A stretch of DNA of 64,000 nucleotides from Rhizobiales bacterium Y(2018) (GTDB lineage: Bacteria > Pseudomonadota > Alphaproteobacteria > Rhizobiales > Aestuariivirgaceae): NCBI GenBank assembly GCA_005502925.1, contig SCPD01000001.1, positions 1 through 64,000 on the forward strand, in the 5' to 3' direction. Position 1 is the stretch's first letter. Each line of letters begins with the position of its first letter. Both the position numbers and the translations under genes were made by a program. The notes beneath the pieces were generated by a model. The model ran no database searches, was not told the DNA's origin, and was given only the letters and a program-made list of their open reading frames with translations. This document shows positions 18,106 through 28,412 of this stretch, in pieces.

Positions 18106-19257
18106 ATGAAGATCGAAGCCGTTTCCAGCATCGATAGCATCCCGGCAACGGCCTGGGACAGTTGCGCCAATCCTTCAGGAAGTCCATTCAACCCTTTCAT
18201 ATCGCATGCTTTTTTGTCCGCGCTAGAGAGGTCAGGTTCAGCCGTGCGCAAAACCGGATGGCTTGGCCGACACGTCGTGGTGAAGGACGATGCGGGATCA
18301 ATCGTCGGGGTGGCGCCGGCCTATCTCAAGACGCACAGCTATGGCGAATATGTCTTCGACCATGCCTGGGCCGATGCCTTTGAGCGTGCCGGCGGGAACT
18401 ATTACCCCAAGCTGCAGGTCGCGGTGCCGTTCACGCCGGCGACCGGACCACGCCTCCTGGCGCCGACGCCCGAGATCAAGGCCACGCTCCTGGCCGGCCT
18501 CCGCCAGCTCGCCGCGCAGACCGAGGCGAGTTCGGTCCATATCACCTTCCTCCCCGAGGATGACTGGCGGCAGTTCGGCGACGCGCCCTGGCTCAGGCGC
18601 ACCGACACTCAGTTCCACTGGTTCAATAAGGCCTATGGCAGTTTCGACGACTTCCTGGCCGATCTCTCCTCGCGCAAGCGCAAGAACATCCGCAAGGAGC
18701 GCGAGGCGGTTCACGCCGCCGGGATCTCGCTCGAATGGGTCACCGGGCGCGACATCACAGAGACCCATTGGGACCACTTCTTCGAGTTCTACATGGATAC
18801 GGGCTCGCGCAAATGGGGCAGCCCGTACCTCACCCGGCGCTTCTTCAGCCTGATCGGTGAAAACATGGCCGATCATGTCCTGCTCGTCTTTGCCAGGCGC
18901 GCCGGTCGGATCATTGCCGGCGCCCTCAATTTCATCGGCTCGGACGCGCTCTATGGCCGCAATTGGGGGGCGATCGAGCAGCACGCCAATCTGCATTTCG
19001 AGGCCTGCTATTATCAGGCGATCGACTTCGCCATCGCCCGCAAACTCGACCGGGTGGAGGCCGGCGCCCAGGGGCCGCATAAGCTGGCGCGCGGCTATCT
19101 GCCCAAGACCACCCACAGCCTGCATTACCTCGCCCATCCGGGCCTCGCGCGGGCGGTGGCGGATTATCTCGAGCATGAGCGCCAGGCAGTGGCCGAGGAC
19201 CAGAGCGCCCTTGCCGAGCACGTGCCATTCAGGAATGCTGTCGAACACGACTTTTGA
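18106..19257 (+). CDS. FemAB/GNAT-like acyltransferase (COG3146, peptidoglycan-synthesis-related family)
   Basis: 383 residues of the COG3146 family, predicted acyltransferases with a duplicated GNAT fold related to FemAB. Recognisable are GSPFNPFISHAFLSALE at the N-terminus, the SSRKRKNIRKEREAV basic helix (residues about 185-200) and NFIGSDALYGRNWG. The true substrate is unknown; names referring to peptidoglycan are not proven. The ATG at 18106 is used, 7 nt after GDPD; an upstream in-frame start would overlap GDPD. Confidence 0.85.
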   Translation: MKIEAVSSIDSIPATAWDSCANPSGSPFNPFISHAFLSALERSGSAVRKTGWLGRHVVVKDDAGSIVGVAPAYLKTHSYGEYVFDHAWADAFERAGGNYYPKLQVAVPFTPATGPRLLAPTPEIKATLLAGLRQLAAQTEASSVHITFLPEDDWRQFGDAPWLRRTDTQFHWFNKAYGSFDDFLADLSSRKRKNIRKEREAVHAAGISLEWVTGRDITETHWDHFFEFYMDTGSRKWGSPYLTRRFFSLIGENMADHVLLVFARRAGRIIAGALNFIGSDALYGRNWGAIEQHANLHFEACYYQAIDFAIARKLDRVEAGAQGPHKLARGYLPKTTHSLHYLAHPGLARAVADYLEHERQAVAEDQSALAEHVPFRNAVEHDF

Positions 19258-19269
19258 TGGAGTACCGCA

Positions 19270-19704
19270 ATGCCCACCTATGACCCCAACAACATCCTCG
19301 CCAAGATCCTGCGCGGCGAGATTCCGTCCATCAAGGTCTATGAGGATCAGGATACGCTCGCCATCATGGATATCATGCCGCAGGCCGAGGGGCATGTGCT
19401 GGTCATTCCGCGCGCACCCTCGCGCAATCTGCTCGACGCCGATCCCGCCACCTTCAAGCCGCTCTATGAAACAGTGCAGGTCATTGCGCGCGCCGTGAAG
19501 GACGCTTTCGGCTCCGAAGGCGTGCTGGTCCAGCAGTTCAACGAACCGGCGGCCGGCCAGACGATTTTTCACCTCCACGTCCATGTAATCCCGCGCAAGG
19601 CCGGCGAGACTCTCAGGGCTCATACCGGCAAGATGGCCGACATGGCGCTGCTCGCGCGCCAGGCCGATATGATCAAGCAGGCGCTGAACTCGCCGCAGAC
19701 CTGA
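19270..19704 (+). CDS. HIT family protein
   Basis: A 144-residue histidine triad nucleotide-binding protein. The catalytic H-x-H-x-H is present as HLHVHVIP near residue 100; the N-terminal ILAKILRGEIPSIKVYED is the family opening. HIT proteins hydrolyse nucleoside phosphoramidates such as AMP-lysine. It follows the acyltransferase gene by 12 nt and precedes the Tat oxidoreductase by 17 nt, so it may be the tail of the 15.9-19.7 kb operon. Confidence 0.94.
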   Translation: MPTYDPNNILAKILRGEIPSIKVYEDQDTLAIMDIMPQAEGHVLVIPRAPSRNLLDADPATFKPLYETVQVIARAVKDAFGSEGVLVQQFNEPAAGQTIFHLHVHVIPRKAGETLRAHTGKMADMALLARQADMIKQALNSPQT

Positions 19705-19721
19705 CCGCGCGCACCCGGACC

Positions 19722-21632
19722 ATGGCTCGCCAGATCACGCGGCGCGACTTTCTCGATGGCATGCTGATCGCCACCGGCGCGGCATTGGCGGGTGCCGGTC
19801 CGGCGGTTGCGGCAGCCCCCTACCCGCCGGCACGGCCGGGTTTGAGCGGACAGACGGAGTCATCCTTCCGCGTCCTGCATGCGCTGCGCGACGGGACTTT
19901 CTGGGACAAGGCCGGCACGCCGGAAGCGACCGGTGAGGCCTATGACCTCGTCGTGGTGGGCGCCGGCATCAGCGGGCTTGCGGCCGCTTTTCTCTATCGC
20001 CAGCAAGCAGGGCCGAAGGCGCGGGTGCTCCTCCTCGAAACCAGCGATGATTTCGGCGGCCATGCCCGGCGCAACGAGTTCACCGCCCAGAACGGCGCCA
20101 AGGTCATCGGTTATGCCGGCTCGCAATCGCTGCAGACGCCCAGCTACTTCTCGCCGGCCGTTCACAAACTACTGCGCGACGTCGCGGTCGATCTGGACAA
20201 GTTTGAAACCTACTACGATCAGGACTGGGCCCGCCGGCACAAGCTTGGGCCGGCGGCCTTCTTCAGCCGCGAGCAGTTCGGCGCCGACCGGCTGGTGAAG
20301 ATCACGGAAAGAGCCGCCGACTGGGTGCCGCTGACGCCGCTCAACGAGAAGGCCCGACGCGATCTCATCGAGTTGATCGATCGCCCGCGCGATTATCTTG
20401 CCGGCAAGTCGCGGCCCGAGAAATTCGAGATCCTGGCGCGCACCACCTATGCCCGTTTCCTCACCGAGATCTGTGCTTACGATCCGCAGCTCGTCACCTA
20501 TTTCCAGGACTCGACCGAAGGCATTCTCGGTGTCGGCGCCGATGCCATCGCGGCGCTCGATGCCTGGGGCGATGGCGAGCCGGGCTTCGAGGGCATGGAT
20601 CTGGGGGATGCACCGCACAAAATGATGAGCGCCAGCGCCCGGCGCGCCTTCACCGATATCGATCCCTATATCTTCCATTTTCCCGACGGCAATGCCGGTA
20701 TCGCCCGCGCCTTGCTGCGCGCGATGCTCCCCGGTGTGCTTCCGGGGCGCGGCATGGAGAGCCTTGTCGTCGCACAAGCCCGATACGACAAGCTCGACAT
20801 AGCCGGCAACAATGTGCGCCTCAGGCTCGCTGCGCCGGTGGTGAAAGTGGCGCATGTGGGCGCGGAAGCAGCGACCGTAACCTATGTCGACAACGGCAAG
20901 CTCAGGACCATCGCGGCGGGACATGTGGTGCTCGCCTGCTGGCATCGCGTCATTCCCTATCTCTGCCCGGAGCTCGCGCCGGCGCAGGTCGACGCCCTCA
21001 ATGATCAGCAGAAGGTGCCGCTGGTGGTGGCGAATGTGCTGATCCGGAACTGGCGCTCGCTTGCCCGGCTCGGCATTCGCGGCTTCAAGTCGCCGGGCAC
21101 TTTCTGGCATGGCGCGACCATGGATTTCCCGGTCAGCATGGGGCGCTATCGCTTCGCGCGCACGCCGGCCGATCCGGTGCTGCTGTCGCTCTTCAAGGTG
21201 CCGCTCGGCGGCAAGGGCGAAGATCCCCGCGCCCAGAGCCTCGCCGGCCGGCGTCTCCTGAGCCAGCTTACCTTTGCGGAGATGGAGCGTGAGATCCGCG
21301 ATCTCCTCGGCCGCGCCCTTTCAGGCGGTGGCTTCGATCCGGCGCGCGACATCGAGGCGATCAGCGTCAACCGCTGGGCGCATGGTTATGCGCGCGAATA
21401 TAAACGGCCCTGGGATACTTTCTGGCCCGACGGTCCGCTCCCCATCGAGACGGCGCGCAAAGGCTGGGGACGCATCGCCATCGCCAATGCCGACTCCGGC
21501 GCCTACCCCTATGCCCATTGCGCCATCGACCAGGCGGCGCGCGCGGTGCGTGACCTCCTCGGCCATTCGCCGAAACTTCCCGCTTTCACCAATTTCCCCG
21601 GGCCGCCGCGCGACCGCATCGGGCTCGATTAG
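19722..21632 (+). CDS. Tat-exported FAD oxidoreductase, spermidine dehydrogenase-like (copy 1)
   Basis: 636 residues. The N-terminus is a twin-arginine signal (ITRRDFLDG, hydrophobic stretch, cleavage near AVAAAP), so the folded flavoprotein goes to the periplasm. The Rossmann motif VVGAGISGLAAAFLYRQ (residues about 76-92) and the ETSDDFGGHARRNEF element bind FAD. The overall type resembles periplasmic spermidine dehydrogenase (SpdH) of Pseudomonas; polyamine oxidation is inferred only. A close paralogue lies at 22580-24559, beyond an XRE regulator. It follows the HIT gene by 17 nt. Confidence 0.82.
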   Translation: MARQITRRDFLDGMLIATGAALAGAGPAVAAAPYPPARPGLSGQTESSFRVLHALRDGTFWDKAGTPEATGEAYDLVVVGAGISGLAAAFLYRQQAGPKARVLLLETSDDFGGHARRNEFTAQNGAKVIGYAGSQSLQTPSYFSPAVHKLLRDVAVDLDKFETYYDQDWARRHKLGPAAFFSREQFGADRLVKITERAADWVPLTPLNEKARRDLIELIDRPRDYLAGKSRPEKFEILARTTYARFLTEICAYDPQLVTYFQDSTEGILGVGADAIAALDAWGDGEPGFEGMDLGDAPHKMMSASARRAFTDIDPYIFHFPDGNAGIARALLRAMLPGVLPGRGMESLVVAQARYDKLDIAGNNVRLRLAAPVVKVAHVGAEAATVTYVDNGKLRTIAAGHVVLACWHRVIPYLCPELAPAQVDALNDQQKVPLVVANVLIRNWRSLARLGIRGFKSPGTFWHGATMDFPVSMGRYRFARTPADPVLLSLFKVPLGGKGEDPRAQSLAGRRLLSQLTFAEMEREIRDLLGRALSGGGFDPARDIEAISVNRWAHGYAREYKRPWDTFWPDGPLPIETARKGWGRIAIANADSGAYPYAHCAIDQAARAVRDLLGHSPKLPAFTNFPGPPRDRIGLD

Positions 21633-21634
21633 TT

Positions 21635-22450
21635 TCACAATCTCGGCATGAGGACGATTTCACCCGGCGCCAGATCGTTGCGCGTCGCATAACGCACCAC
21701 CGGGTCGATGTCGGGTAAATCCAACGGCAAGGCGCCGCAGCGTTTGAGCTCGCGTTTGATGTCGATGCTGGGCCCCAGAAATTGCAGGATCATGCGGGCG
21801 GCGAGGATCTCGCGCCGGCTCTGCGGATCGATGCCGAGGCTCAGGCCGTTCAAGAAGCTGACGCCGCTGAAGTCGCTCGCATAATGCATGCCGAACCATA
21901 GAGACCGGTGCGCCAGGATCTCGTCCACCGCGACATAGACGCGGCCCTCGCTGACGACGGCGAAACCCACATATTTGAGAACGCGCGGCAGGCCCGGCAC
22001 ATTGGGCGAAAAACGCTCGATGCCCTTGATCGACAGGCAGCGCGCCTCGGGCGTCATGCGCAACAGGCTGCGGGTGATGGTGGGCGAGCGCGGCTCGTCC
22101 TGCATATGCAGGAAATAGTAGCCCGCGAGCTTCGCCGCCGCGTCGGGATCGTGCCGGCCGGCGAGCGTGGTGAAGAACTGCGTCACCGGATCGTCGGCGG
22201 TTTTTCCGAGCCGCGGCGGCCTCAGCCGGATCAGCGCGCGGAACGTGTCCTCATCGCGCAGGATCTCGTGCTCCTCGACACCAAAGAAATCGCAGATGCG
22301 GCGCAGTGAAGCGAGCGACGGGCGCGCGGCGCCGGAAAGATATTTGGTGAATTGCTGACGGTTGAAGCCGGCTTTGCGGCAGATATCGGCGACCGAGCGC
22401 CCATAGCTGGAAAGCAGTCTGAGATTGGCGGCGAGCTGGTCTGATGACAT
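21635..22450 (-). CDS. XRE family transcriptional regulator with C-terminal sensor-like domain
   Basis: 271 residues. The N-terminal helix-turn-helix (NRQQFTKYLSGAARPSLASLRRICDFFGV, residues 29-57) is Cro/C1-type; the remaining about 200 residues have no recognised name and could bind a ligand. The gene ends 2 nt from the convergent oxidoreductase copy 1 and starts divergently from copy 2, so it is the probable regulator of one or both oxidoreductases. This is inferred from position alone. Confidence 0.82.
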   Translation of the reverse strand: MSSDQLAANLRLLSSYGRSVADICRKAGFNRQQFTKYLSGAARPSLASLRRICDFFGVEEHEILRDEDTFRALIRLRPPRLGKTADDPVTQFFTTLAGRHDPDAAAKLAGYYFLHMQDEPRSPTITRSLLRMTPEARCLSIKGIERFSPNVPGLPRVLKYVGFAVVSEGRVYVAVDEILAHRSLWFGMHYASDFSGVSFLNGLSLGIDPQSRREILAARMILQFLGPSIDIKRELKRCGALPLDLPDIDPVVRYATRNDLAPGEIVLMPRL

Positions 22451-22579
22451 GATGTGACGCTATTTGACGCCGTCTCTATACCAAGCAGCGTCGAAGACGG
22501 AAATGCTTTCCCGATTGTCGAAGCGGAAAACCTCCTGCAATCCTGGTGCACAGAAGATTTCAAGCGGAGGAACCCCACT

Positions 22580-24559
22580 ATGGCAAAACTCTCATCGCGC
22601 GACAAAACCCTTGGCATGGACCGCGCCATCTCGCGGCGCGATTTCCTGAACGGCGTCGCTTTGACCACCGGCGCCCTGTCGGCCGGCGCCTTGGGAGGCT
22701 TCCCAGGCACACCCGCCCGCGCCGAAGCGGCCCCTTATCCGCCAGGCCTCACCGGGCTTCGCGGTCACAACCCCAATTCCTTCTCCGTCATGCATGCGGT
22801 GCGCGACGGCACGTTCTGGGACAAGGCAGGCGCTCCGGAAGCGTCGGGCGAAACCTATGACCTCGTAGTGGTCGGCGGCGGCATCAGCGGGCTCGCCGCA
22901 GCCTATCTCTACCGCCAGCAATCGGGCGGCAAGGCCAAGGTCCTCATTCTCGAGAACCATGATGATTTCGGTGGCCATGCGCGGCGCAACGAATTCACCG
23001 CCAGCAATGGCCGCAAGATCATCGGCTATGGCGGCTCGCAGTCGCTGCAGACGCCGAGCTTCTTCTCAGCCGCGGTGAAGCAGCTTCTCGCCGACATCGC
23101 GGTAGATACCGAGAAGTTCAAGACCTATTACGATCAGGACTGGGGCAAGAAGCGCGGGCTCGGCGCCGGCATCTTCTTCCGCAAGGAATTGTTCGGCGCC
23201 GACGCCCTCGTCAAGGAAGAGGAGAAGGCCGCCGACTGGGTGCCGAAGTCGCCGCTCAACGACAAGGCCAAGCGCGATCTGATCGAGCTCATTGACGCGC
23301 CGCGCGATTATCTGCCGGGCAAGAGCCGCGAGGAGAAGCTCAAGGCGCTGACCGAAATCACCTATGCCAAGTTCCTCACCGATATCTGCGGCTATGATCC
23401 GCAGCTCGTCACCTATTTCCAGAACTCGACCGAAGGCTATTTCGGCATGGGCATCGACGGCACCACGGCGGCCGATGCCTGGGGCAACTGGAATCCGGGC
23501 TTCGGTGGTATGGATCTGGGTGATGCGCCGCATCGCGCCATGAGCCCGAGCGGCCGGCTCTCCCTCACCGATCCCGACCCCTATATTTTCCATTTCCCGG
23601 ACGGTAATGCCGGCGTCGCCCGCTCGCTGGTCCGCGCGTTGATCCCCGACGCGCTGCCCGGCCAGGGCATGGAAAGCCTGGCACTGGCGGCGGTCGATTA
23701 CGGCAAGCTCGATCAGGATGGTGCGCCGGTGCGCCTGCGCCTCAACTCTTCCGTTGTGAAGGTCGCCCATGACGGCAGCCCCGACAGCGCCAAGTCGGTG
23801 ACCGTCACCTATTCCGCCGACGGCAAGCTCAAGACCGTTGCCGCCGGCCATGTGGTGCTCGCCTGCTGGCACCGTGTCATTCCCTATCTCACCACCGAGC
23901 TCGGCAAAGAGCAGGTCGAGGCGCTCAACGACCAGCAGAAAGTGCCGCTGATCTACACCAATGTGCTGATCCGCAACTGGGAGGCTTTCGCCAAGCTCGG
24001 CATCCGCCGCTTCGAGGCGCCCTCCTCCTTCTGGCACGGCGCCTCGATCGACTTCCCGGTCAGCATGGGCGACTACAAATTCGCCGACACGCCAAGCGAT
24101 CCGGTGCTGCTGCATCTCTCCAAGGTGCCGCTCACCGGCGAGGCCGGCGTCTCGACCCGCGACCAGTGCCTCGCCGGGCGGCGCTATCTGACCCAGCTGA
24201 CCTTCGAGGAAATGGAGCGTGAGATTCGCGACATGCTGGGCCGCGCTTTGGCCGATGGCGGCTTCGACCCGGCGCGCGATATCGAGGCGATCACCGCCAA
24301 CCGCTGGTCGCATGGTTATGCCTACGAATATATGCGCCCCTGGGATCAGTATTGGCCCGACGGCGCCTTGCCGATCGAAACCGCGCGCAAATCCTGGGGC
24401 CGGATCGCCATCGCCAATGCCGATGCCGGCGCCTATGCCTATGCACATTCGGCGATCGACCAGGCGTCACGGGCGGTGCGCGATCTTCTCGGTCACTCCG
24501 ACAATCTGCCGGCCTATGCCGACTTCCCCGGGCCGCCGCGCGATAAGATCGGGCTGTGA
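22580..24559 (+). CDS. Tat-exported FAD oxidoreductase, spermidine dehydrogenase-like (copy 2)
   Basis: 659 residues, clearly paralogous to the gene at 19722 over the whole length. The Tat signal is AISRRDFLNG with cleavage near ARAEAAP; the FAD motif is VVGGGISGLAAAYLYRQ. Shared blocks include ENHDDFGGHARRNEF, YYDQDWG, the PYIFHFPDGNAGVAR segment and the C-terminal YADFPGPPRDK. The ATG at 22580 is chosen for its GGAGG 9 nt upstream; the frame opens earlier at 22454. It is divergent from the XRE gene. Periplasmic amine or polyamine oxidation is a guess. Confidence 0.83.
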   Translation: MAKLSSRDKTLGMDRAISRRDFLNGVALTTGALSAGALGGFPGTPARAEAAPYPPGLTGLRGHNPNSFSVMHAVRDGTFWDKAGAPEASGETYDLVVVGGGISGLAAAYLYRQQSGGKAKVLILENHDDFGGHARRNEFTASNGRKIIGYGGSQSLQTPSFFSAAVKQLLADIAVDTEKFKTYYDQDWGKKRGLGAGIFFRKELFGADALVKEEEKAADWVPKSPLNDKAKRDLIELIDAPRDYLPGKSREEKLKALTEITYAKFLTDICGYDPQLVTYFQNSTEGYFGMGIDGTTAADAWGNWNPGFGGMDLGDAPHRAMSPSGRLSLTDPDPYIFHFPDGNAGVARSLVRALIPDALPGQGMESLALAAVDYGKLDQDGAPVRLRLNSSVVKVAHDGSPDSAKSVTVTYSADGKLKTVAAGHVVLACWHRVIPYLTTELGKEQVEALNDQQKVPLIYTNVLIRNWEAFAKLGIRRFEAPSSFWHGASIDFPVSMGDYKFADTPSDPVLLHLSKVPLTGEAGVSTRDQCLAGRRYLTQLTFEEMEREIRDMLGRALADGGFDPARDIEAITANRWSHGYAYEYMRPWDQYWPDGALPIETARKSWGRIAIANADAGAYAYAHSAIDQASRAVRDLLGHSDNLPAYADFPGPPRDKIGL

Positions 24560-24580
24560 AGTAAACCACCGTCGCCCGCT

Positions 24581-24675
24581 CGTCATGGCCAGGCCTCGAC
24601 CCGGCCAGCCAGTCCAACATCCGGGTAGCTGTCACATTGAGAGGCTGGATGGCCGCCTCAAGGGCGGCCATGACG
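24581..24675. repeat. Palindromic intergenic repeat element
   Basis: A 95-bp element bounded by perfect inverted ends CGTCATGGCC (24581-24590) and GGCCATGACG (24666-24675) with further internal dyads (GGCCGCC...GGCGGCC). It has the look of the abundant rhizobial repeats of the form CGTCATGGCC...GGCCATGACG. It lies just after oxidoreductase copy 2 and could act as a terminator or mRNA stabiliser. Confidence 0.65.
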
Positions 24676-24783
24676 GATGGGAGGAAAGGATTTGCGACTG
24701 AAATAGTTTTTGACGTAAAATCAAAGGTTTAATGGTTGTGCCTCAACTATTGATATAAGCTACGCTGCACGCCCCTACAAAGC

Positions 24784-24816
24784 AAAAGGCCCGCTCCAAT
24801 ATCCCTGGAGCGGGCC
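24784..24816 (-). terminator. Rho-independent terminator of clpA
   Basis: Read on the minus strand, 10-bp GC-rich arms (GGCCCGCTCC and GGAGCGGGCC, 24788-24797 and 24807-24816) around a 9-nt loop are followed by a short TTTT run. It lies 16 nt beyond the clpA stop codon. Confidence 0.8.
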
Positions 24817-24832
24817 CTTAACCGTCAGACGG

Positions 24833-27229
<2,397 letters not shown>

Positions 27230-27241
27230 CCTCTGAAGCTC

Positions 27242-27565
27242 CTATTCCTTTTCCATCGTGCATTGTAGCGGATGTTGGTGCTTGCGCGCAAAGTCCATGA
27301 CTTGCGTCACCTTGGTTTCCGCTATCTCGAACGTGTAGACCCCACAGATGCCGACACCTTTCTGGTGCACATGCAGCATGATCCGGGTCGCCTCGTCCCT
27401 GCCCTTATTGAAGAATCGTTCCAGCACGACGATGACGAACTCCATGGGCGTGTAGTCGTCATTCAGCAAAAGCACCTTGTACAGCGACGGCTTCTTGGTC
27501 TTGGGCGCCGTCCGGGTAATGACACCCGTCTGTCCATTGTCGTGTTTCGAGTCTCGCTGGCTCAT
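27242..27565 (-). CDS. clpS: ATP-dependent Clp protease adaptor ClpS
   Basis: 107 residues. The core has the typical [20 protein letters not shown], the [16 protein letters not shown] ligand-binding segment and [18 protein letters not shown]. ClpS delivers N-degron proteins to ClpA. The ATG at 27565 is chosen because the preceding frame is unlike ClpS. Cotranscribed with clpA, the usual order. Some alphaproteobacteria have two ClpS copies; only one is in this window. Confidence 0.96.
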   Translation of the reverse strand: MSQRDSKHDNGQTGVITRTAPKTKKPSLYKVLLLNDDYTPMEFVIVVLERFFNKGRDEATRIMLHVHQKGVGICGVYTFEIAETKVTQVMDFARKHQHPLQCTMEKE

Positions 27566-27704
27566 GTGTCTGATTATATATGCGCTCGAGGGAGAAATGG
27601 GAGAGGTTAAAGGCGGCGATTTTGCGTCACGCCCGCACCGGGGCCACATGGCTCGCCCCAATTAATACCAATCTGGCGATTTTTCAGGCAAAACCGTCAC
27701 AAAT

Positions 27705-27735
27705 AAAAGAAAACCCGGAGACAAACGTCCCCGGG
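27705..27735 (-). terminator. Rho-independent terminator of the phasin gene
   Basis: On the minus strand a 9-bp stem (arms 27714-27722 and 27727-27735, CCCGG+GGAC against GTCT+CCGGG with one G-T pair) with a 4-nt loop is followed by TTTTCTTTT. It lies about 30 nt after the phasin stop codon. Confidence 0.85.
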
Positions 27736-27763
27736 CTCAAAAAGCCTGAAATTGAAATCAGAC

Positions 27764-28108
27764 TTACTTTGTCACTTTCGGCGTCAGGGCGGCAATCTTC
27801 GCCTCGAAGGGCTTGTAGGCTTCCTTCGCGGTCGAGACATAGAGCTCGCCGAACTTGTTCATCTGGCCGAGGAACGCCTCATAGGCTTCCTTGGCATAGC
27901 CCTGCTGGACTTCGAGAGCCTTGTCGAAGGACTTGGCCGAAGAGGCCTTCTCGAAAGCCTGGGTGCCGCGCTCGAACGACTTGCGCGAGAAATCGACGGC
28001 CTCGGCCGTGATCGTCTGCAGGCCTTTGCTGAAAGCGGTGGCGGAAGCGACATAGGCGTCAACGCTGTCTTTGCCGAGCGCCTGGAAATCTTCGAACGAC
28101 TTAATCAT
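27764..28108 (-). CDS. Phasin family protein
   Basis: A 114-residue amphipathic, helical phasin (FEDFQALGKDSVDAYVASATAFSKGLQTI, then EAVDFSRKSFERGTQAFEK), which coats polyhydroxyalkanoate granules; some members are used as general stress or granule-associated proteins. The ATG at 28108 has AGGAG 8 nt upstream; an upstream start is possible but would lie within the promoter leader. It has its own promoter with repeated operators and its own terminator, so it is monocistronic. No PHA synthase is in the window. Confidence 0.9.
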   Translation of the reverse strand: MIKSFEDFQALGKDSVDAYVASATAFSKGLQTITAEAVDFSRKSFERGTQAFEKASSAKSFDKALEVQQGYAKEAYEAFLGQMNKFGELYVSTAKEAYKPFEAKIAALTPKVTK

Positions 28109-28164
28109 TGAGGAATTCTCCTGCTGGAATTGGGGGGTATGCAACGCGACTGTTGATGCAAGGC

Positions 28165-28192
28165 AATATATGCACTGCACCATAACAGTCAA
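28165..28192 (-). promoter_or_regulatory. Sigma-70-type promoter of the phasin gene
   Basis: On the minus strand TTGACT (28187-28192) and TATATT (28165-28170) are separated by exactly 16 nt. Both elements are close to consensus and the predicted transcript start lies about 50 nt before the phasin ATG. Confidence 0.75.
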
Positions 28193-28214
28193 GGATTATT
28201 TTGCACTGCACCAT
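28171..28214. promoter_or_regulatory. Tandem 13-bp operator-like repeats at the phasin promoter
   Basis: TGCACTGCACCAT occurs at 28171-28183, filling the spacer between -35 and -10, and again at 28202-28214 just upstream of the -35, 31 bp apart (three helical turns). A degenerate TGCAAGGCA lies at 28157-28165 near the start site. TGC/GCA-rich sites at phasin promoters are bound by the repressor PhaR in Paracoccus and related bacteria; the same regulator here is inferred. Confidence 0.6.
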
Positions 28215-28412
28215 TTTTCTGACTGTGCGGAAGTTTCCAATTTACAAAATAGTAAGTGCGTATGAGCGAAATTGCCGGCTGAGTGAGCGGCTGGCGGCTG
28301 CGACAGGATTAAAGGACTAGATCAGGCTCTGGTTGAATTAATCGATTTCGGTCGCCGGATGGCATTAGAATGGGTAAAGGAAGCGGGATTCGTTCCGCAT
28401 CAGGGGATTTCT

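Noticed and set aside
23066-24448. 460-codon minus-strand frame opposite oxidoreductase copy 2
   Set aside because: Shadow frame; the plus-strand protein is complete and has a paralogue at 19.7 kb.
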